From positions 351,150 to 415,149 of the forward strand of contig BOKO01000004.1 in NCBI GenBank assembly GCA_016861025.1: DNA of 64,000 nt, in the 5' to 3' direction. Source of the stretch: Chloroflexota bacterium (GTDB lineage: Bacteria > Chloroflexota > Anaerolineae > Caldilineales > Caldilineaceae). Under the pieces are notes generated by a model that saw nothing but the letters and a program-made list of their open reading frames with translations, did not search any database and was not told the origin of the DNA. Shown piece by piece: positions 28,554 to 37,911 of this stretch. Position 1 is the stretch's first letter. Each line of letters begins with the position of its first letter. Both the position numbers and the translations under genes were made by a program.

Positions 28554-30332
28554 ATGAAGACCTTGACTGATCTGAATTGGCTGTGGTCAATAGGGCGTCG
28601 CAGCCGGCAGGCTTTTCCGTGTTGGCGGCTTACGGTGTGCATTCTGACGGCGATGATTGCGCTTGCCGGATGCGGGCAGAGCACAACACCAGAGCGCACG
28701 GCGTTTGTATTTCCCACACCGACGCCAACGCCGCTTGGCTATTTCGCCGGCACACCGCAGCCGGGCGGCGTCTGGACGCGCGCGTTGAGCGCCAATCCGA
28801 CTAATTTCAACCCGCTGCTGGCCGCCGACCATGCCAGCAGCGCCGTTCACGCCATGCTCTATCCAGCGCTGGTGCGACAGGACCCGGTGACCGGGCAATA
28901 TGGCAGTGTTGGCGCCATGGCGGAACGTTGGGATCTCTCGCCCGATGGGCGGACATGGACCTTTTACTTGCGTCCTGGCGTTGTCTGGAGCGATGGCGAG
29001 GCAGTCGACGCCTATGATTTCAAGTTCACCTATGACGCCATTCGATTTGGCAACATCGATTCTCCGCATCAACGTCTGGTGGCGCCGATCGAGTCGATCG
29101 AGATTGTCAATCCGCTGACCGTGCGCGTCACTTTCAACGAAGAACGCTGCGATGCTCTCTCGTTGTTGCGGGTCGGGTGGCTGCCGGGCCATCGTTTTGC
29201 CGAAGATTTTAGCGATGTGGGCAGCGCCTTCTTCAACCAGTCGCCCGATGTGAGCGCCGGACCCTTTATTTTTCAAAGCTATATCCCCAATGATAGCGTC
29301 GTGCTGCGGCGCAACAGCCGCTATTGGCAAGGTGCACCATTGATGGAGCGGATGGTCTTTCGGATCGTCCCCAACGCCGAAGATCGATTGAGCTTGCTGC
29401 TGAGCGGCGCACTTGACGAGACGCCGTTGACGCCAGACCAGTTGATTCCATTGCTGGACGCTCCACAGATCAAGGTGGCAAGCGGGGCCATCGACGCCTA
29501 TGACTTCATCGCTGTCAATCTTGCCAACCCCGCCTCCCCGCAACGCGGGCTTTCCGACGAGGGCGCGTTTCTGTTTCAGGACCCGCATCCGCTGCTGAGC
29601 GAACGAGCTGTGCGCGAGGCGATGGCGCACGCCATCGATTATCGAGGCATTGTCGGCGCCATCTATCTCGACCAGGCTTACCCACTGGCTGCCAATGTCC
29701 TGCCGATTGCACCGTGGGCTTTTGATGCTTCGTTGGAACAGCGCACGTATAACCCGGACCTGGCGCGTTCCATCCTCGAAAACAGCGGCTGGATCGACAT
29801 CAATCGCGATGGCATCCGCGAGAAAGATATTCGTGCGCTGCGCATGTCCTTGATCGTGCCGGAGAACAATCCCTATTACATGCGAATTGCCGAGATTGTG
29901 CGCGACCAACTCAACTCGGTCGGCTTCGACATCCGAATGCAAGCGCTGGCGCCCTCCGCCTTCACGCGCCAATTGCTCAGCCAACGCTTCGACCTTGCGC
30001 TGAGCGGCTGGACGGATTTTGGCGTCGACCCCGACGATCATGAGTTGTGGCAGGCGGCAACCGATCGACCGGGCAGCGGCTTCAATTTTGTGAGTTACCA
30101 GAACCAACGCATCGAAAACCTGTTGGAACAAGGCTTGACCATGCGCGGCTGCCAACCACAAGATCGAGCGCCAATTTATCGAGAAATTCAGCAAATTTTG
30201 TATAATGATCTGCCTTACATCTTTCTGGCGGGCATCGTGCAGAATATTGGATATACAAGTCAGTGGGGTGGAATCACCCCTGGCCCGTGGGATTTCTACC
30301 ACAATGTACAGACGTGGTATCGGTTGCCCTGA
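28554..30332 (+). CDS. ABC transporter solute-binding lipoprotein, peptide/nickel type (SBP_bac_5)
   Basis: 592 aa from the ATG at 28554 (a TTG 11 codons earlier is possible). A lipoprotein signal peptide ends in a clear lipobox (ALAGC) followed by a Pro/Thr linker. The rest matches the DppA/OppA-type binding protein fold: LRPGVVWSDGEAVDAYDFKFTYD near residue 145, and the closing oligopeptide-binding region with QQILYNDLPYIFL. It would capture oligopeptides or similar solutes outside the membrane, but no permease or ATPase genes are adjacent. The divergent UroD-like gene starts 73 bp away; the next gene follows 11 bp downstream. Confidence 0.85.
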   Translation: MKTLTDLNWLWSIGRRSRQAFPCWRLTVCILTAMIALAGCGQSTTPERTAFVFPTPTPTPLGYFAGTPQPGGVWTRALSANPTNFNPLLAADHASSAVHAMLYPALVRQDPVTGQYGSVGAMAERWDLSPDGRTWTFYLRPGVVWSDGEAVDAYDFKFTYDAIRFGNIDSPHQRLVAPIESIEIVNPLTVRVTFNEERCDALSLLRVGWLPGHRFAEDFSDVGSAFFNQSPDVSAGPFIFQSYIPNDSVVLRRNSRYWQGAPLMERMVFRIVPNAEDRLSLLLSGALDETPLTPDQLIPLLDAPQIKVASGAIDAYDFIAVNLANPASPQRGLSDEGAFLFQDPHPLLSERAVREAMAHAIDYRGIVGAIYLDQAYPLAANVLPIAPWAFDASLEQRTYNPDLARSILENSGWIDINRDGIREKDIRALRMSLIVPENNPYYMRIAEIVRDQLNSVGFDIRMQALAPSAFTRQLLSQRFDLALSGWTDFGVDPDDHELWQAATDRPGSGFNFVSYQNQRIENLLEQGLTMRGCQPQDRAPIYREIQQILYNDLPYIFLAGIVQNIGYTSQWGGITPGPWDFYHNVQTWYRLP

Positions 30333-30343
30333 TCAGGTTTTTG

Positions 30344-32065
30344 ATGATTCAGCCGGACGATTTTCCGCAAGAGAGAAACCAAACGGCCTCAGTGGGTGAT
30401 GACAACCGGACAGCGCGCAGGCAACATGTGAGCGATTCAACCGCCAAACTGCGTCCCACAGAGCAATTTGATCGCGACTGGCTGGGTTCGATTGTACGGC
30501 CGGTGCTGATCGTCTTGATGGTGAGCAGCGTCAGCATTACGGTGCTTGCATTTTTGCGTCAGTATGCACCCGACATGCCGGTTGGCGTGCGCTGGAGTGT
30601 TGCGGGTATGGGCGTGCTGGCGGCGATCATCGGCGTTGCCACCACCACCTGGCTGGCGATGCCGGCGCAGCGACTGAGACGTTCCGTGGGCTATCGACTG
30701 GCGGAAATCGTGCTTTTAATTGCAACGGCGCGCATGGTTCTCTGGCTGGCGAGCGGGGCCTTGCCCAGCCCGTTGTTGTTGCTCAATGATCCGCTTTCAG
30801 CCTTTGCTGACGGCGTCTTTCTTTTTGCGTTGGTCACAATCCTTTTCACCTGGTATGCTGCGATTGACTTCACCGATGACCTGACGCGTATGGCGTTGCA
30901 GCCGGATGAATTGTGGATCAACCAGCGCGCCAATGTTCGTTTCGCAGACTCTGCGCGCCCAGCTCCGACCAATCGCTCCGCGATCCTGCGTGGCTTCGTT
31001 GCACGCTGGGTCAGTTGGGGCATTGTGCTGATCCTGCTGGCTTCGACGCTGCGCATGGGCATCACGCGACCGGGCTTCTGGGGGTTGACGCGGATGGATG
31101 TCGATCCGCTGGTTGTCGGCGCTATCCTGCTCTACTTTCTGCTCGGCCTGTTGTTGATCAGTCAGGGACAACTGGCGGTGTTGCGCGCGCGCTGGACAAT
31201 TGACCGTCTTCCAACAGCACCGGCGATCGTTCGCAACTGGCCGATCTACACGTTTCTAATCATCCTGGTGTTTGGCGTCATTGCCGCCTTCCTGCCGCTG
31301 GGCGACACCTATCTCCTCTCCGTGATCCTGGGTTCGATCCTGAACATTCTTTTTGGGCTAATCTTCCTACTGTTTCGGCTGATTACCCTGGCGTTCTTGA
31401 TGTTGCTTTCGCTATTGCCGTTTTCTAATCAGGATCCACAGGAGGAGCCGCCACCCCCGCCAACGCAGAATGTCTTCGAACAACCGCCGACCCTGCTGGA
31501 AATCCCGGCTTGGGTGAGCGGCGCGTTTTTCTGGCTGTCGGTCGTTGCGTTGCTTGGCTACGCCGCCTATTTCTATTTTAGCGACAAAGATGCATCGATG
31601 GCCTGGTTGCGGCGTATTTGGATGCGCATTGTTGAACAGTGGCGAGCCATATTTGGAGCAGCGCAACAGTGGTATCGGCAACGACAGCAGCTTGCCAACG
31701 ATGAGAGTGTTTCGTCGGCCCGGTCACCTGCAATGCAATTGTTGCGTCGCCTGTTGCCTTGGCGGTTTTTGAACCCTGAGCAGCGAGTGCGCTTTCTTTA
31801 TTTTCAATTGTTGGAGCATGGTGAAAAAGCCGAGGTGGGCCGGTTGCCTGCTGAAACGCCGGCTCGCTACGCACCGCGACTGGAATCGACAATCGATGCG
31901 ACAAACGAAGACGTTCAAGCGATCGACGAGTTGACCGAGGCTTTCATCGATGTTCGATATGCTGGTCGGCAGGTCGAAAGTCAGTACACTGAACATTTGC
32001 GCGTTCTATGGACAAAGTTACGCAGCAAACTTGTTTCAAAAGACGCTGAAGATCAGACTTCGTAA
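30344..32065 (+). CDS. multi-pass membrane protein with C-terminal DUF4129-like domain
   Basis: 573 aa from the ATG at 30344, 11 bp after the binding-protein gene. About eight to nine hydrophobic segments occupy residues 40-380. They are broken by a proline-rich cytoplasmic or periplasmic stretch (EEPPPPPTQN) and a last membrane helix near 400. The C-terminal 130 residues (from about LNPEQRVRFLYFQLL) resemble the DUF4129 domain often found with transglutaminase-like and MoxR/DUF58 genes, but none of those partners is here. Function unknown. Confidence 0.7.
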   Translation: MIQPDDFPQERNQTASVGDDNRTARRQHVSDSTAKLRPTEQFDRDWLGSIVRPVLIVLMVSSVSITVLAFLRQYAPDMPVGVRWSVAGMGVLAAIIGVATTTWLAMPAQRLRRSVGYRLAEIVLLIATARMVLWLASGALPSPLLLLNDPLSAFADGVFLFALVTILFTWYAAIDFTDDLTRMALQPDELWINQRANVRFADSARPAPTNRSAILRGFVARWVSWGIVLILLASTLRMGITRPGFWGLTRMDVDPLVVGAILLYFLLGLLLISQGQLAVLRARWTIDRLPTAPAIVRNWPIYTFLIILVFGVIAAFLPLGDTYLLSVILGSILNILFGLIFLLFRLITLAFLMLLSLLPFSNQDPQEEPPPPPTQNVFEQPPTLLEIPAWVSGAFFWLSVVALLGYAAYFYFSDKDASMAWLRRIWMRIVEQWRAIFGAAQQWYRQRQQLANDESVSSARSPAMQLLRRLLPWRFLNPEQRVRFLYFQLLEHGEKAEVGRLPAETPARYAPRLESTIDATNEDVQAIDELTEAFIDVRYAGRQVESQYTEHLRVLWTKLRSKLVSKDAEDQTS

Positions 32066-32072
32066 AGTTGCC

Positions 32073-32101
32073 TTGACGCATCCAGGCGGCGCTGATATAA
32101 T
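32073..32101 (+). promoter_or_regulatory. sigma70-type promoter for the S1-repeat gene
   Basis: TTGACG (32073-32078) and TATAAT (32096-32101) separated by 17 bp, 132 bases before the S1-repeat gene start. The leader has no other evident gene. Confidence 0.7.
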
Positions 32102-32232
32102 TTAGTCCTAGAATTCATTTTATTGGGTGATCGCCTGGAGCGATAGCGACGGATACGATTTACGATCCAGTCTGGCGCATTGAGCGGAGCGCATCGCACA
32201 ACAAAAGAACACCAAAGGCGAGGTTGAGGTAG

Positions 32233-33393
32233 ATGTCCGAAGCAGAACGCATGGAGACCACGTCGGTTGGCGACGAGCAAAAGTCGTCCGACCTGCAGTT
32301 ATTTGAGCAGTATTTGAGCGAAGGACTTGATCTGGACATGCCCGGTCGCGGCGACCTGCGCGAGGGGGTGATTGTTGAGATTCGTCCGTCGGAACTGCTG
32401 GTCAACGTTGGCAGCAAGCGCGATGGCGTCGTGCCTCAGTCTGACCTGGCAAAGTTGGACCCTGAATTTGTCAAGAGCCTGCGCGAAGGGCAGACGGTTG
32501 ATGTTGTGGTCGCCAAGCAACCTGAGGATGATAGCGTCTTTCTCCTGAGCATTGCCGACGCCCAGCAGAAGCGCGATTGGCTTATCGCCGAGCAGTTGCT
32601 GGAAAGCGGCGCAATCACAACGCGCAAGGTTGTTGGCTTCAATAAAGGTGGTCTGACTGTCGAATTCAATCATTTGCGCGGCTTTGTGCCGGCCTCGCAC
32701 GTGGTGGATATGCCGCGTAATCTGAACGAAGATCAGCGTCGCAACGAGTTTGAGGGACATATCGGCGAGGAGATGCGGCTAAAAGTGATCGAGGTCGATC
32801 CCAAGCGCCGACGCCTGGTCATGTCGCAAATGCTGGCGGAACGCGAATATCGCACCGCGCAACGTGAGGAGTTGTTCAAGTCGCTTGCAGTGGGCGATGT
32901 CGTGGAAGGCGTTGTGCGCAGCATGAGACCTTTCGGTGCGTTTGTGGACATCGGCGGGGTCGATGGCCTGCTGCACGTCAGCGAGATCGGTTATGGCAAT
33001 ATTAATCATCCGCGCGACGTGTTGTCGGTTGGGCAGACCATCCAGGTGCAGGTGATCCGCATCGACGCTGACGGACAGCGAGTGGCGTTGAGCCGGCGTC
33101 GGCTGCTCGCCAACCCGTGGGAAGGCATTGAACAGCGATATGCCGTCGGGTCAATTGTTCCCGCAACGATCACGCGGTTAGCCGAGTTTGGCGCATTTGC
33201 CGAGTTAGAGCCAGGCGTGGAGGGGTTGATCCACATCAGCGAACTGGCCGACATCGCCGTGGCGGAGCCGCTCAAAACTGTGCGTCCCGGCGACGAGGTG
33301 AAAGTGAAAGTGTTGCGCGTTGATCCCAAGCGGCAGCGCATCGGCTTGAGTATTCGCCAGGCTGAGGATGTTTCCGCCCCTGCCCAAAGCTGA
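32233..33393 (+). CDS. rpsA: ribosomal protein S1-like, four S1 RNA-binding repeats
   Basis: 386 aa with four S1 (OB-fold) repeats: about 40-110 (GVIVEIRPSELLVNVG), 125-190, 215-285 (GVVRSMRPFGAFVDIGGVDGLLHVSE) and 300-372 (ATITRLAEFGAFAELEPGVEGLIHIS). This matches the shorter, four-repeat S1 of many non-proteobacteria, which helps mRNA bind the 30S subunit. The acidic N-terminal tail (residues 1-30) is normal for this group. A canonical promoter lies upstream and a strong terminator downstream, so it is a single-gene unit next to rpsU and infA. The symbol is by family; in some genomes this protein is annotated only as an S1-domain protein. Confidence 0.85.
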   Translation: MSEAERMETTSVGDEQKSSDLQLFEQYLSEGLDLDMPGRGDLREGVIVEIRPSELLVNVGSKRDGVVPQSDLAKLDPEFVKSLREGQTVDVVVAKQPEDDSVFLLSIADAQQKRDWLIAEQLLESGAITTRKVVGFNKGGLTVEFNHLRGFVPASHVVDMPRNLNEDQRRNEFEGHIGEEMRLKVIEVDPKRRRLVMSQMLAEREYRTAQREELFKSLAVGDVVEGVVRSMRPFGAFVDIGGVDGLLHVSEIGYGNINHPRDVLSVGQTIQVQVIRIDADGQRVALSRRRLLANPWEGIEQRYAVGSIVPATITRLAEFGAFAELEPGVEGLIHISELADIAVAEPLKTVRPGDEVKVKVLRVDPKRQRIGLSIRQAEDVSAPAQS

Positions 33394-33453
33394 GTTTACC
33401 GCAGCATCGTCGTGCACAGTCGGCGTTGCAAGAAGTGCAAGAAGAGAAGGAGA

Positions 33454-33487
33454 GGAACGGGTTTCAACGCGAAACCCGTTCCTTTTT
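33454..33487 (+). terminator. rho-independent terminator after the S1-repeat gene
   Basis: A 12-bp perfect stem (ggaacgggtttc/gaaacccgttcc) with a 5-base loop, followed by ttttt. Confidence 0.9.
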
Positions 33488-33507
33488 GTCATAATGCCTG
33501 GCGAGGT

Positions 33508-33537
33508 TTGGCGCCTCGCCAGACATTCAACTATAAT
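33508..33537 (+). promoter_or_regulatory. promoter for rpsU-infA
   Basis: TTGGCG (33508-33513) and TATAAT (33532-33537) with an 18-bp spacer, 60 bases before rpsU. The -35 lies within a short palindrome (gcgagg...cctcgc). Confidence 0.6.
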
Positions 33538-33596
33538 CAAGAGCGCGATTGGTTGCAACGCCGATGATTGACGACTGACGAGGGGAGGTGATAGTC

Positions 33597-33782
<186 letters not shown>

Positions 33783-33817
33783 ACAAAAACTGCCTTCGGT
33801 GCAGAGATTAGGAAGAC

Positions 33818-34036
33818 ATGTCAGAAGAAACGATTACCCTTGACGGCAAGATCGTAGACGCATTGCCCAATGCCATGTTCAGGGTCGAACTTGAAAATGG
33901 TCACACGGTGCTTGCCTATTTGTCGGGCAAAATGCGCAAATATTACATCCGTGTGTTGCTGGGTGATCGTGTCAAAGTGGAGATGAGTCCGTATGATCTG
34001 ACACGCGGGCGCATCACATATCGGTATCGCAACTGA
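33818..34036 (+). CDS. infA: translation initiation factor IF-1
   Basis: 72 aa, the exact usual size. It is a single OB fold with the family motifs LPNAMFRVELENGH, SGKMRKYYIR, GDRVKVE and LTRGRITYRY. IF-1 binds the A site of the 30S subunit during initiation. It is usually encoded in the large ribosomal protein cluster, but here it follows rpsU and ends at a strong terminator. Confidence 0.96.
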   Translation: MSEETITLDGKIVDALPNAMFRVELENGHTVLAYLSGKMRKYYIRVLLGDRVKVEMSPYDLTRGRITYRYRN

Positions 34037-34051
34037 TCGTAGAGTTGACAT

Positions 34052-34082
34052 AAAAAAGGGCTGGAGCTCCAGCCCTTTTTTA
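34052..34082 (+). terminator. terminator after infA
   Basis: A symmetric hairpin (aaaaaagggctggagctccagcccttttt) with an A-run before and a T-run after, so it may act in both directions against the converging Nudix gene. Confidence 0.9.
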
Positions 34083-34130
34083 TTGCGAGAGTAGGCAATC
34101 CGGTTGGGGCGGGGTGGGGTTTGCTCCTCT

Positions 34131-34601
34131 CTAGCTTGCCTGTGTAGTTGGTGACTGACCAAGCCGCTGATACGCGTCGATAGCGCGCTGCGCAAACTGG
34201 CGTTCAGCCTCAAAGGTGAGACGGTGCACTGCGTCTTCGAGCGGCGCCCAAACTGGCAGGAATTGCGCTTCGTCTTTACGGTTGCGGCGGACAGTGCGAT
34301 GGCTTGTCAATCGCATCAGATAATAATGTTCGGTCCGAATGAAGTCGTCACCCTGAAATTTGAACTTTACCACCTGGCTGCCAAGATCGCTGACAACCTC
34401 CAGGTCCGCGTAGCCGCTCTCTTCTGCCGTCTCGCGCAGCGCCGTCTGCAACGGCGACTCGCCTGGATCGACGTGACCTTTGGGCAGCCGCACTTCGCGT
34501 CGAGTAGGACGATCGAGCAGCAACATACGCCCTTGATCGATGACGACGCCGCCCGCGGCCTCATACTGTTTGAGCGCCAAACTCCACCACCTTTTGTGCA
34601 T
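34131..34601 (-). CDS. Nudix hydrolase
   Basis: 156 aa with a full Nudix box, GHVDPGESPLQTALRETAEESGY (G-x5-E-x7-RETAEES), near residues 42-64. It would hydrolyse a nucleoside diphosphate linked to another group using a divalent metal. The substrate cannot be told from sequence; the LPKGHVDPGE form is common in diadenosine-polyphosphate or nucleotide-sanitising enzymes. Its first 41 bases overlap the end of the upstream dtxR-like gene, so the two are co-translated. Confidence 0.9.
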   Translation of the reverse strand: MHKRWWSLALKQYEAAGGVVIDQGRMLLLDRPTRREVRLPKGHVDPGESPLQTALRETAEESGYADLEVVSDLGSQVVKFKFQGDDFIRTEHYYLMRLTSHRTVRRNRKDEAQFLPVWAPLEDAVHRLTFEAERQFAQRAIDAYQRLGQSPTTQAS

Positions 34602-35334
34602 GGTTGTCAGCAGCGTTGTCCACCATCACGAAGAGCTTTGCCGCCAACTCGCTGCCCAATACCTGAGTCTGCACCCCATCCTCTTGGAAACGCTCCGCCG
34701 CCTCCTGCGTGCGCAACGCCAGGGTGACCGGCCCGTTGAACGGCGCAACATCGAGCAGTGTCACGGTGCAACCCGGAACCAGCTTCAACTGCGACAGATA
34801 ACGCAACACACGCGCATCGCTGCTGTCCACACGGCGCAACAGACCACTTTCACCCTGCTCCAGCTCTGTGACCGGCTTCAGCCATTCCGTCGGCATGGTC
34901 CCATCCTTGCGCGGGATCGGGTCGCCATGTGGACAGTGCGTTGGATAGCCGCATAGCCGATCCATACGATCTTCGAAGGCGGAGCTGATGGCGTGCTGCA
35001 TCCGGTGGGCTTCGGCATCCACCTGATCCCATGTGTAGCCCATCACTTTGATCAGGAAAACTTCGAGCAGGCGATGCCGGCGGATCAGTTGCAGCGCCGC
35101 CAACTCGCCTTGTTCGGTGAGCATGATGCCATCGGCAGTCGAGCGGTCGATGAAGCCTGACTCCTCGAGGCGTTTGAGCATGCTGGAGACAGCGGCTGGT
35201 GAGACATGCATCTTTTCCGCCAATGCCGACGTCGTCACCTTATCCGACGCTCGCTCGCGGCGCCCACCCAGCTTGTAGATCGTCGCCAGGTAGTCCAACA
35301 TGCCATCAGTTGTAATACCACAGAATGTCTGCAT
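34561..35334 (-). CDS. DtxR/MntR-family metal-dependent regulator
   Basis: 257 aa. It has an N-terminal winged helix (about 10-70; TSALAEKMHVSPAAVSSMLKRLEESGF), a metal-binding/dimerisation domain (about 70-150; HRLLEVFL, HRMQHAISSAFEDRM, CGYPTHCPHGDPIP) and a C-terminal FeoA/SH3-like domain (about 165-240). These proteins repress iron or manganese uptake genes when loaded with the metal. No transporter gene is nearby. A consensus promoter precedes it (minus strand, 35374-35403). The Nudix gene overlaps its end. Confidence 0.9.
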   Translation of the reverse strand: MQTFCGITTDGMLDYLATIYKLGGRRERASDKVTTSALAEKMHVSPAAVSSMLKRLEESGFIDRSTADGIMLTEQGELAALQLIRRHRLLEVFLIKVMGYTWDQVDAEAHRMQHAISSAFEDRMDRLCGYPTHCPHGDPIPRKDGTMPTEWLKPVTELEQGESGLLRRVDSSDARVLRYLSQLKLVPGCTVTLLDVAPFNGPVTLALRTQEAAERFQEDGVQTQVLGSELAAKLFVMVDNAADNHAQKVVEFGAQTV

Positions 35335-35373
35335 CGAATTTTTCTCATTTTGCTTAGAAATATTACTCCTCTG

Positions 35374-35426
35374 ATTATACGGTTGGCGTTATCGCTTTGT
35401 CAATCCAACGCGCTTTCATATACAAT
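35374..35426. promoter_or_regulatory. divergent overlapping promoters sharing a -35 box
   Basis: On the minus strand TTGACA (35398-35403) and TATAAT (35374-35379) are 18 bp apart and face dtxR. On the plus strand TTGTCA (35397-35402) lies on the same bases and faces rsmG, with a TATACA/TACAAT region at 35419-35426. Only one polymerase could occupy the shared -35 at a time. Confidence 0.6.
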
Positions 35427-35434
35427 TTGCGGCT

Positions 35435-36247
35435 ATGGAAAATCCAGCGTCTCACCCTATCGCCGATCCGGGCATTCACGATTCTAACGAAGGCGATCTC
35501 AATTCGGCTGGCCGCGCATCGCTGTTGGTCGAAGGATGTCAACAGCTCGGCATCGAATTGACCGAGGCCGCAATCACCCAATTTGAACGTTATTATCGCG
35601 AGCTGGTGGATTGGAACGCCCGGCTCAACCTGACCACGATCACAGGCTACACCGATGTACAGACGAAACACTTTCTCGACTCGCTTGTCAGCCTGCCGTT
35701 GATTGCCGAGGAGCTTGCCAGCCCGTTGCCCTTGCCAGCTTTACGCATACTCGATGTAGGGACAGGCGCCGGTTTTCCGGGAATTCCGCTCAAACTGGCG
35801 TCGCCGGCGTTGCGTCTGACGTTGATGGACGGCACGCAGAAAAAGATCGCCTTTTTGGAGCATCTCCTCACCGTGTTGGGGGTTGCCAATGCGACGCTGG
35901 TGCACGGTCGCGCGGAAGAGATGGGGCGTTCTCCTACACATCGCGAGCATTACGACATCGTGGTTGCGCGCGCTGTCGCGCCGCTCAGCACACTGGCTGA
36001 GTATCTGCTGCCGTTGGTGGCCGTCGGCGGGCTGGCTGTAGTCTACAAGGGACCATCGGCGCCGGAAGAGTTCATGGAGGCGCGCCGTGCGATCAAACTA
36101 CTCGGCGGTGAAGCAGTGCGTCTGGCGCCGGTCGTAGTTCCATTCCTCGATGAGCGTCGTTTTATCTTGCTGGTGAAGAAGATTGCACCCACTCCGTCAC
36201 AATATCCACGCGGCCAGGGGCTTCCTCGTAAGCGGCCGATCGTCTGA
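35435..36247 (+). CDS. rsmG: 16S rRNA (guanine-527-N7) methyltransferase
   Basis: 270 aa. The family segments are present: NARLNLTTIT, the SAM-binding loop LDVGTGAGFPGIPLKL, the substrate segment FLEHLL, and VVARAVAPL. RsmG methylates G527 of 16S rRNA. The first ~25 residues, before GRASLLVEG, are an extension not needed by the family, so an internal start is possible. Divergent from the dtxR-like gene. Confidence 0.93.
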   Translation: MENPASHPIADPGIHDSNEGDLNSAGRASLLVEGCQQLGIELTEAAITQFERYYRELVDWNARLNLTTITGYTDVQTKHFLDSLVSLPLIAEELASPLPLPALRILDVGTGAGFPGIPLKLASPALRLTLMDGTQKKIAFLEHLLTVLGVANATLVHGRAEEMGRSPTHREHYDIVVARAVAPLSTLAEYLLPLVAVGGLAVVYKGPSAPEEFMEARRAIKLLGGEAVRLAPVVVPFLDERRFILLVKKIAPTPSQYPRGQGLPRKRPIV

Positions 36248-36273
36248 AACTCGTCATCCAACGCAGTTGGCGT

Positions 36274-36927
36274 TTATTCGTCGATGCAGCCCTTGGTGAG
36301 GTAAAAGGTCATGTGCTGAAAATAGATAACCGGGTCGATGTATTCCACGCGCACATGCGCCGGCACAGTCAGCGTAATCGGCGCATAGCAGAGAATGCTC
36401 TTGATCCCGGTTGCGATCAACAGGTCCGCCACTTGCTGCGCAGCAGTCGCAGGGACGGCGATAATTGCAATCTGGCAGCGATAGCGTTGAATTGTTGCGG
36501 CGATGGCGTCGATGGATTGGATGACGGTGGCGCCGATCGTTGTGCCGATCTTGTTCTCGTCGGAGTCAAAGACGCCCACGATGCGAAAGCCGCGATGCTC
36601 GAAACCATTGTAGCTGGCGAGTGCGTGCCCCAAGTAGCCAGCGCCGATCAAAATCACGGGCCACACGCAGTCCACTTTAAGAATCTTTTCGAGCTGGTTG
36701 CAAAGATAGGCGACATTATAGCCGGTGCCTTGTTTGCCGAACTCGCCAAAATGGCTCAAGTCTTTGCGAATTTGCGCCGAACTGAGACCGAGCAGCTGTC
36801 CCAATTCTTGACTTGATGTCACCTCGGCGCCCTGCGCGTCGAGCAGGCGCAGCGTACGCAGATAAATGGGCAGACGGCTGATTACAATATCTGGAATCTC
36901 TTCCAAAGCGTTCGTTAATAGGCTCAT
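36274..36927 (-). CDS. rex: redox-sensing transcriptional repressor Rex
   Basis: 217 aa from the ATG at 36927 (MSLLTNALEEIPDIVI); a 20-codon upstream extension is less typical. It has an N-terminal winged helix with the family signature SSAQIRKDLSHFGEFGKQGTGY, a Rossmann NAD(H)-binding domain (GAGYLGHALASY) and a C-terminal swapped helix. Rex represses fermentation and respiration genes when the NADH/NAD+ ratio is low. It is convergent with rsmG (26 bp between stops). I see no convincing Rex operator in the adjacent gap. Confidence 0.95.
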   Translation of the reverse strand: MSLLTNALEEIPDIVISRLPIYLRTLRLLDAQGAEVTSSQELGQLLGLSSAQIRKDLSHFGEFGKQGTGYNVAYLCNQLEKILKVDCVWPVILIGAGYLGHALASYNGFEHRGFRIVGVFDSDENKIGTTIGATVIQSIDAIAATIQRYRCQIAIIAVPATAAQQVADLLIATGIKSILCYAPITLTVPAHVRVEYIDPVIYFQHMTFYLTKGCIDE

Positions 36928-37095
36928 GCTGGGTTGCACCGTACCGATCAGGCGGTATCTATTTTGACGCTTTGATAATTTTATCACTAATCAAAAAGAG
37001 TGAGAACTGGCGCCAGCGCAGATCGACTTTACCTTCACGGCAAATCGCGTTGCGGTTTGAGTTGAACCTCAACAGGAACGCAGAACGCGGATACA

Positions 37096-37124
37096 TTGCG
37101 CCGCTGGATGACTTGCGGTATACT
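37096..37124 (+). promoter_or_regulatory. possible promoter for the winged-helix regulator
   Basis: TTGCGC (37096-37101), 17-bp spacer, TATACT (37119-37124), ending 61 bases before the chosen ATG. Confidence 0.4.
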
Positions 37125-37185
37125 ACGACTGACTTCAACGGCGCTCCTACCCGGAATGCAGCGAACCGGCGGAAATGGTACGTTC

Positions 37186-37896
37186 ATGAGAATAGACGAA
37201 GAGATACATGTGCTTTACATTGCACATGGGCGGTTGGCATTGTCGGAACATAAAGCGTTGCAGAATGCGCTGCTCGGCATACAGCAGGAGTACGCGCAGC
37301 CGGAGATGCCTGCGTTGATTTTGACGCTCGTCACCAGCCAGAAAGCTGCGTTGCTGGCTGGTCGCTCGCTCGTGCCGGCTATCGCCGTAATGGAATTCAG
37401 AGAGTGGCCGAAACGCGTCGAGTTCTGCAGTCAGCTTGTGCAACGGTGGCCCGCAGTTCGCATGGTTGCTGTCACCAACCATGCACTGGTTGGCGCGCCG
37501 GTGGATTTTGAGCAGTCGATTCCGTATCCGATGTCCCCAGATCGACTGGGCGCCACGCTCAGGGAGATGTTGCATCAGAACGTGAATGGAAGGATCGTGG
37601 AGGCTGGCGAGGTGATGCTCGACCTTCAGAATCGCACGGTGTTTACACCCAACGGACAGTATCACATGACGCCAAAGCAATCCGCTTTGTTGCACATGTT
37701 GATGGAGCGAGCCGACGAGGTCGTTTCACGCAGCGAGATCATGCAAGAGATATGGCAGACGAACTTCCTCGGCGACACGCGCACGTTGGACGTTCATATT
37801 CGCTGGCTGCGCGAACGAATCGAAACCGATCCGTCAAACCCGCAATATCTCCTCACAGTGCGCGGCAAAGGCTACCGTTTCTGCTCTCGACGCTGA
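37186..37896 (+). CDS. OmpR-type winged-helix regulator with degenerate receiver
   Basis: 236 aa from ATG 37186 (MRIDEEIHVLYIAHG). The C-terminal 95 residues are a Trans_reg_C DNA-binding domain: TPKQSALLHMLMERADEVVSR, then DVHIRWLRERIE and LLTVRGKGYRF. The N-terminal ~120 residues resemble the alpha/beta receiver layout but lack the acidic pocket and a clear phospho-acceptor Asp. It is therefore probably not controlled by a standard kinase, and no histidine kinase gene is adjacent. It is convergent with relA/spoT (15 bp gap). Target genes unknown. Confidence 0.75.
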   Translation: MRIDEEIHVLYIAHGRLALSEHKALQNALLGIQQEYAQPEMPALILTLVTSQKAALLAGRSLVPAIAVMEFREWPKRVEFCSQLVQRWPAVRMVAVTNHALVGAPVDFEQSIPYPMSPDRLGATLREMLHQNVNGRIVEAGEVMLDLQNRTVFTPNGQYHMTPKQSALLHMLMERADEVVSRSEIMQEIWQTNFLGDTRTLDVHIRWLRERIETDPSNPQYLLTVRGKGYRFCSRR

Positions 37897-37911
37897 TCGC
37901 ACCCTCGTCGA

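Noticed and set aside
28587..30302. 571-codon minus-strand open frame opposite the solute-binding lipoprotein
   Set aside because: The plus frame has lipobox and family motifs throughout; the minus frame is a GC mirror.
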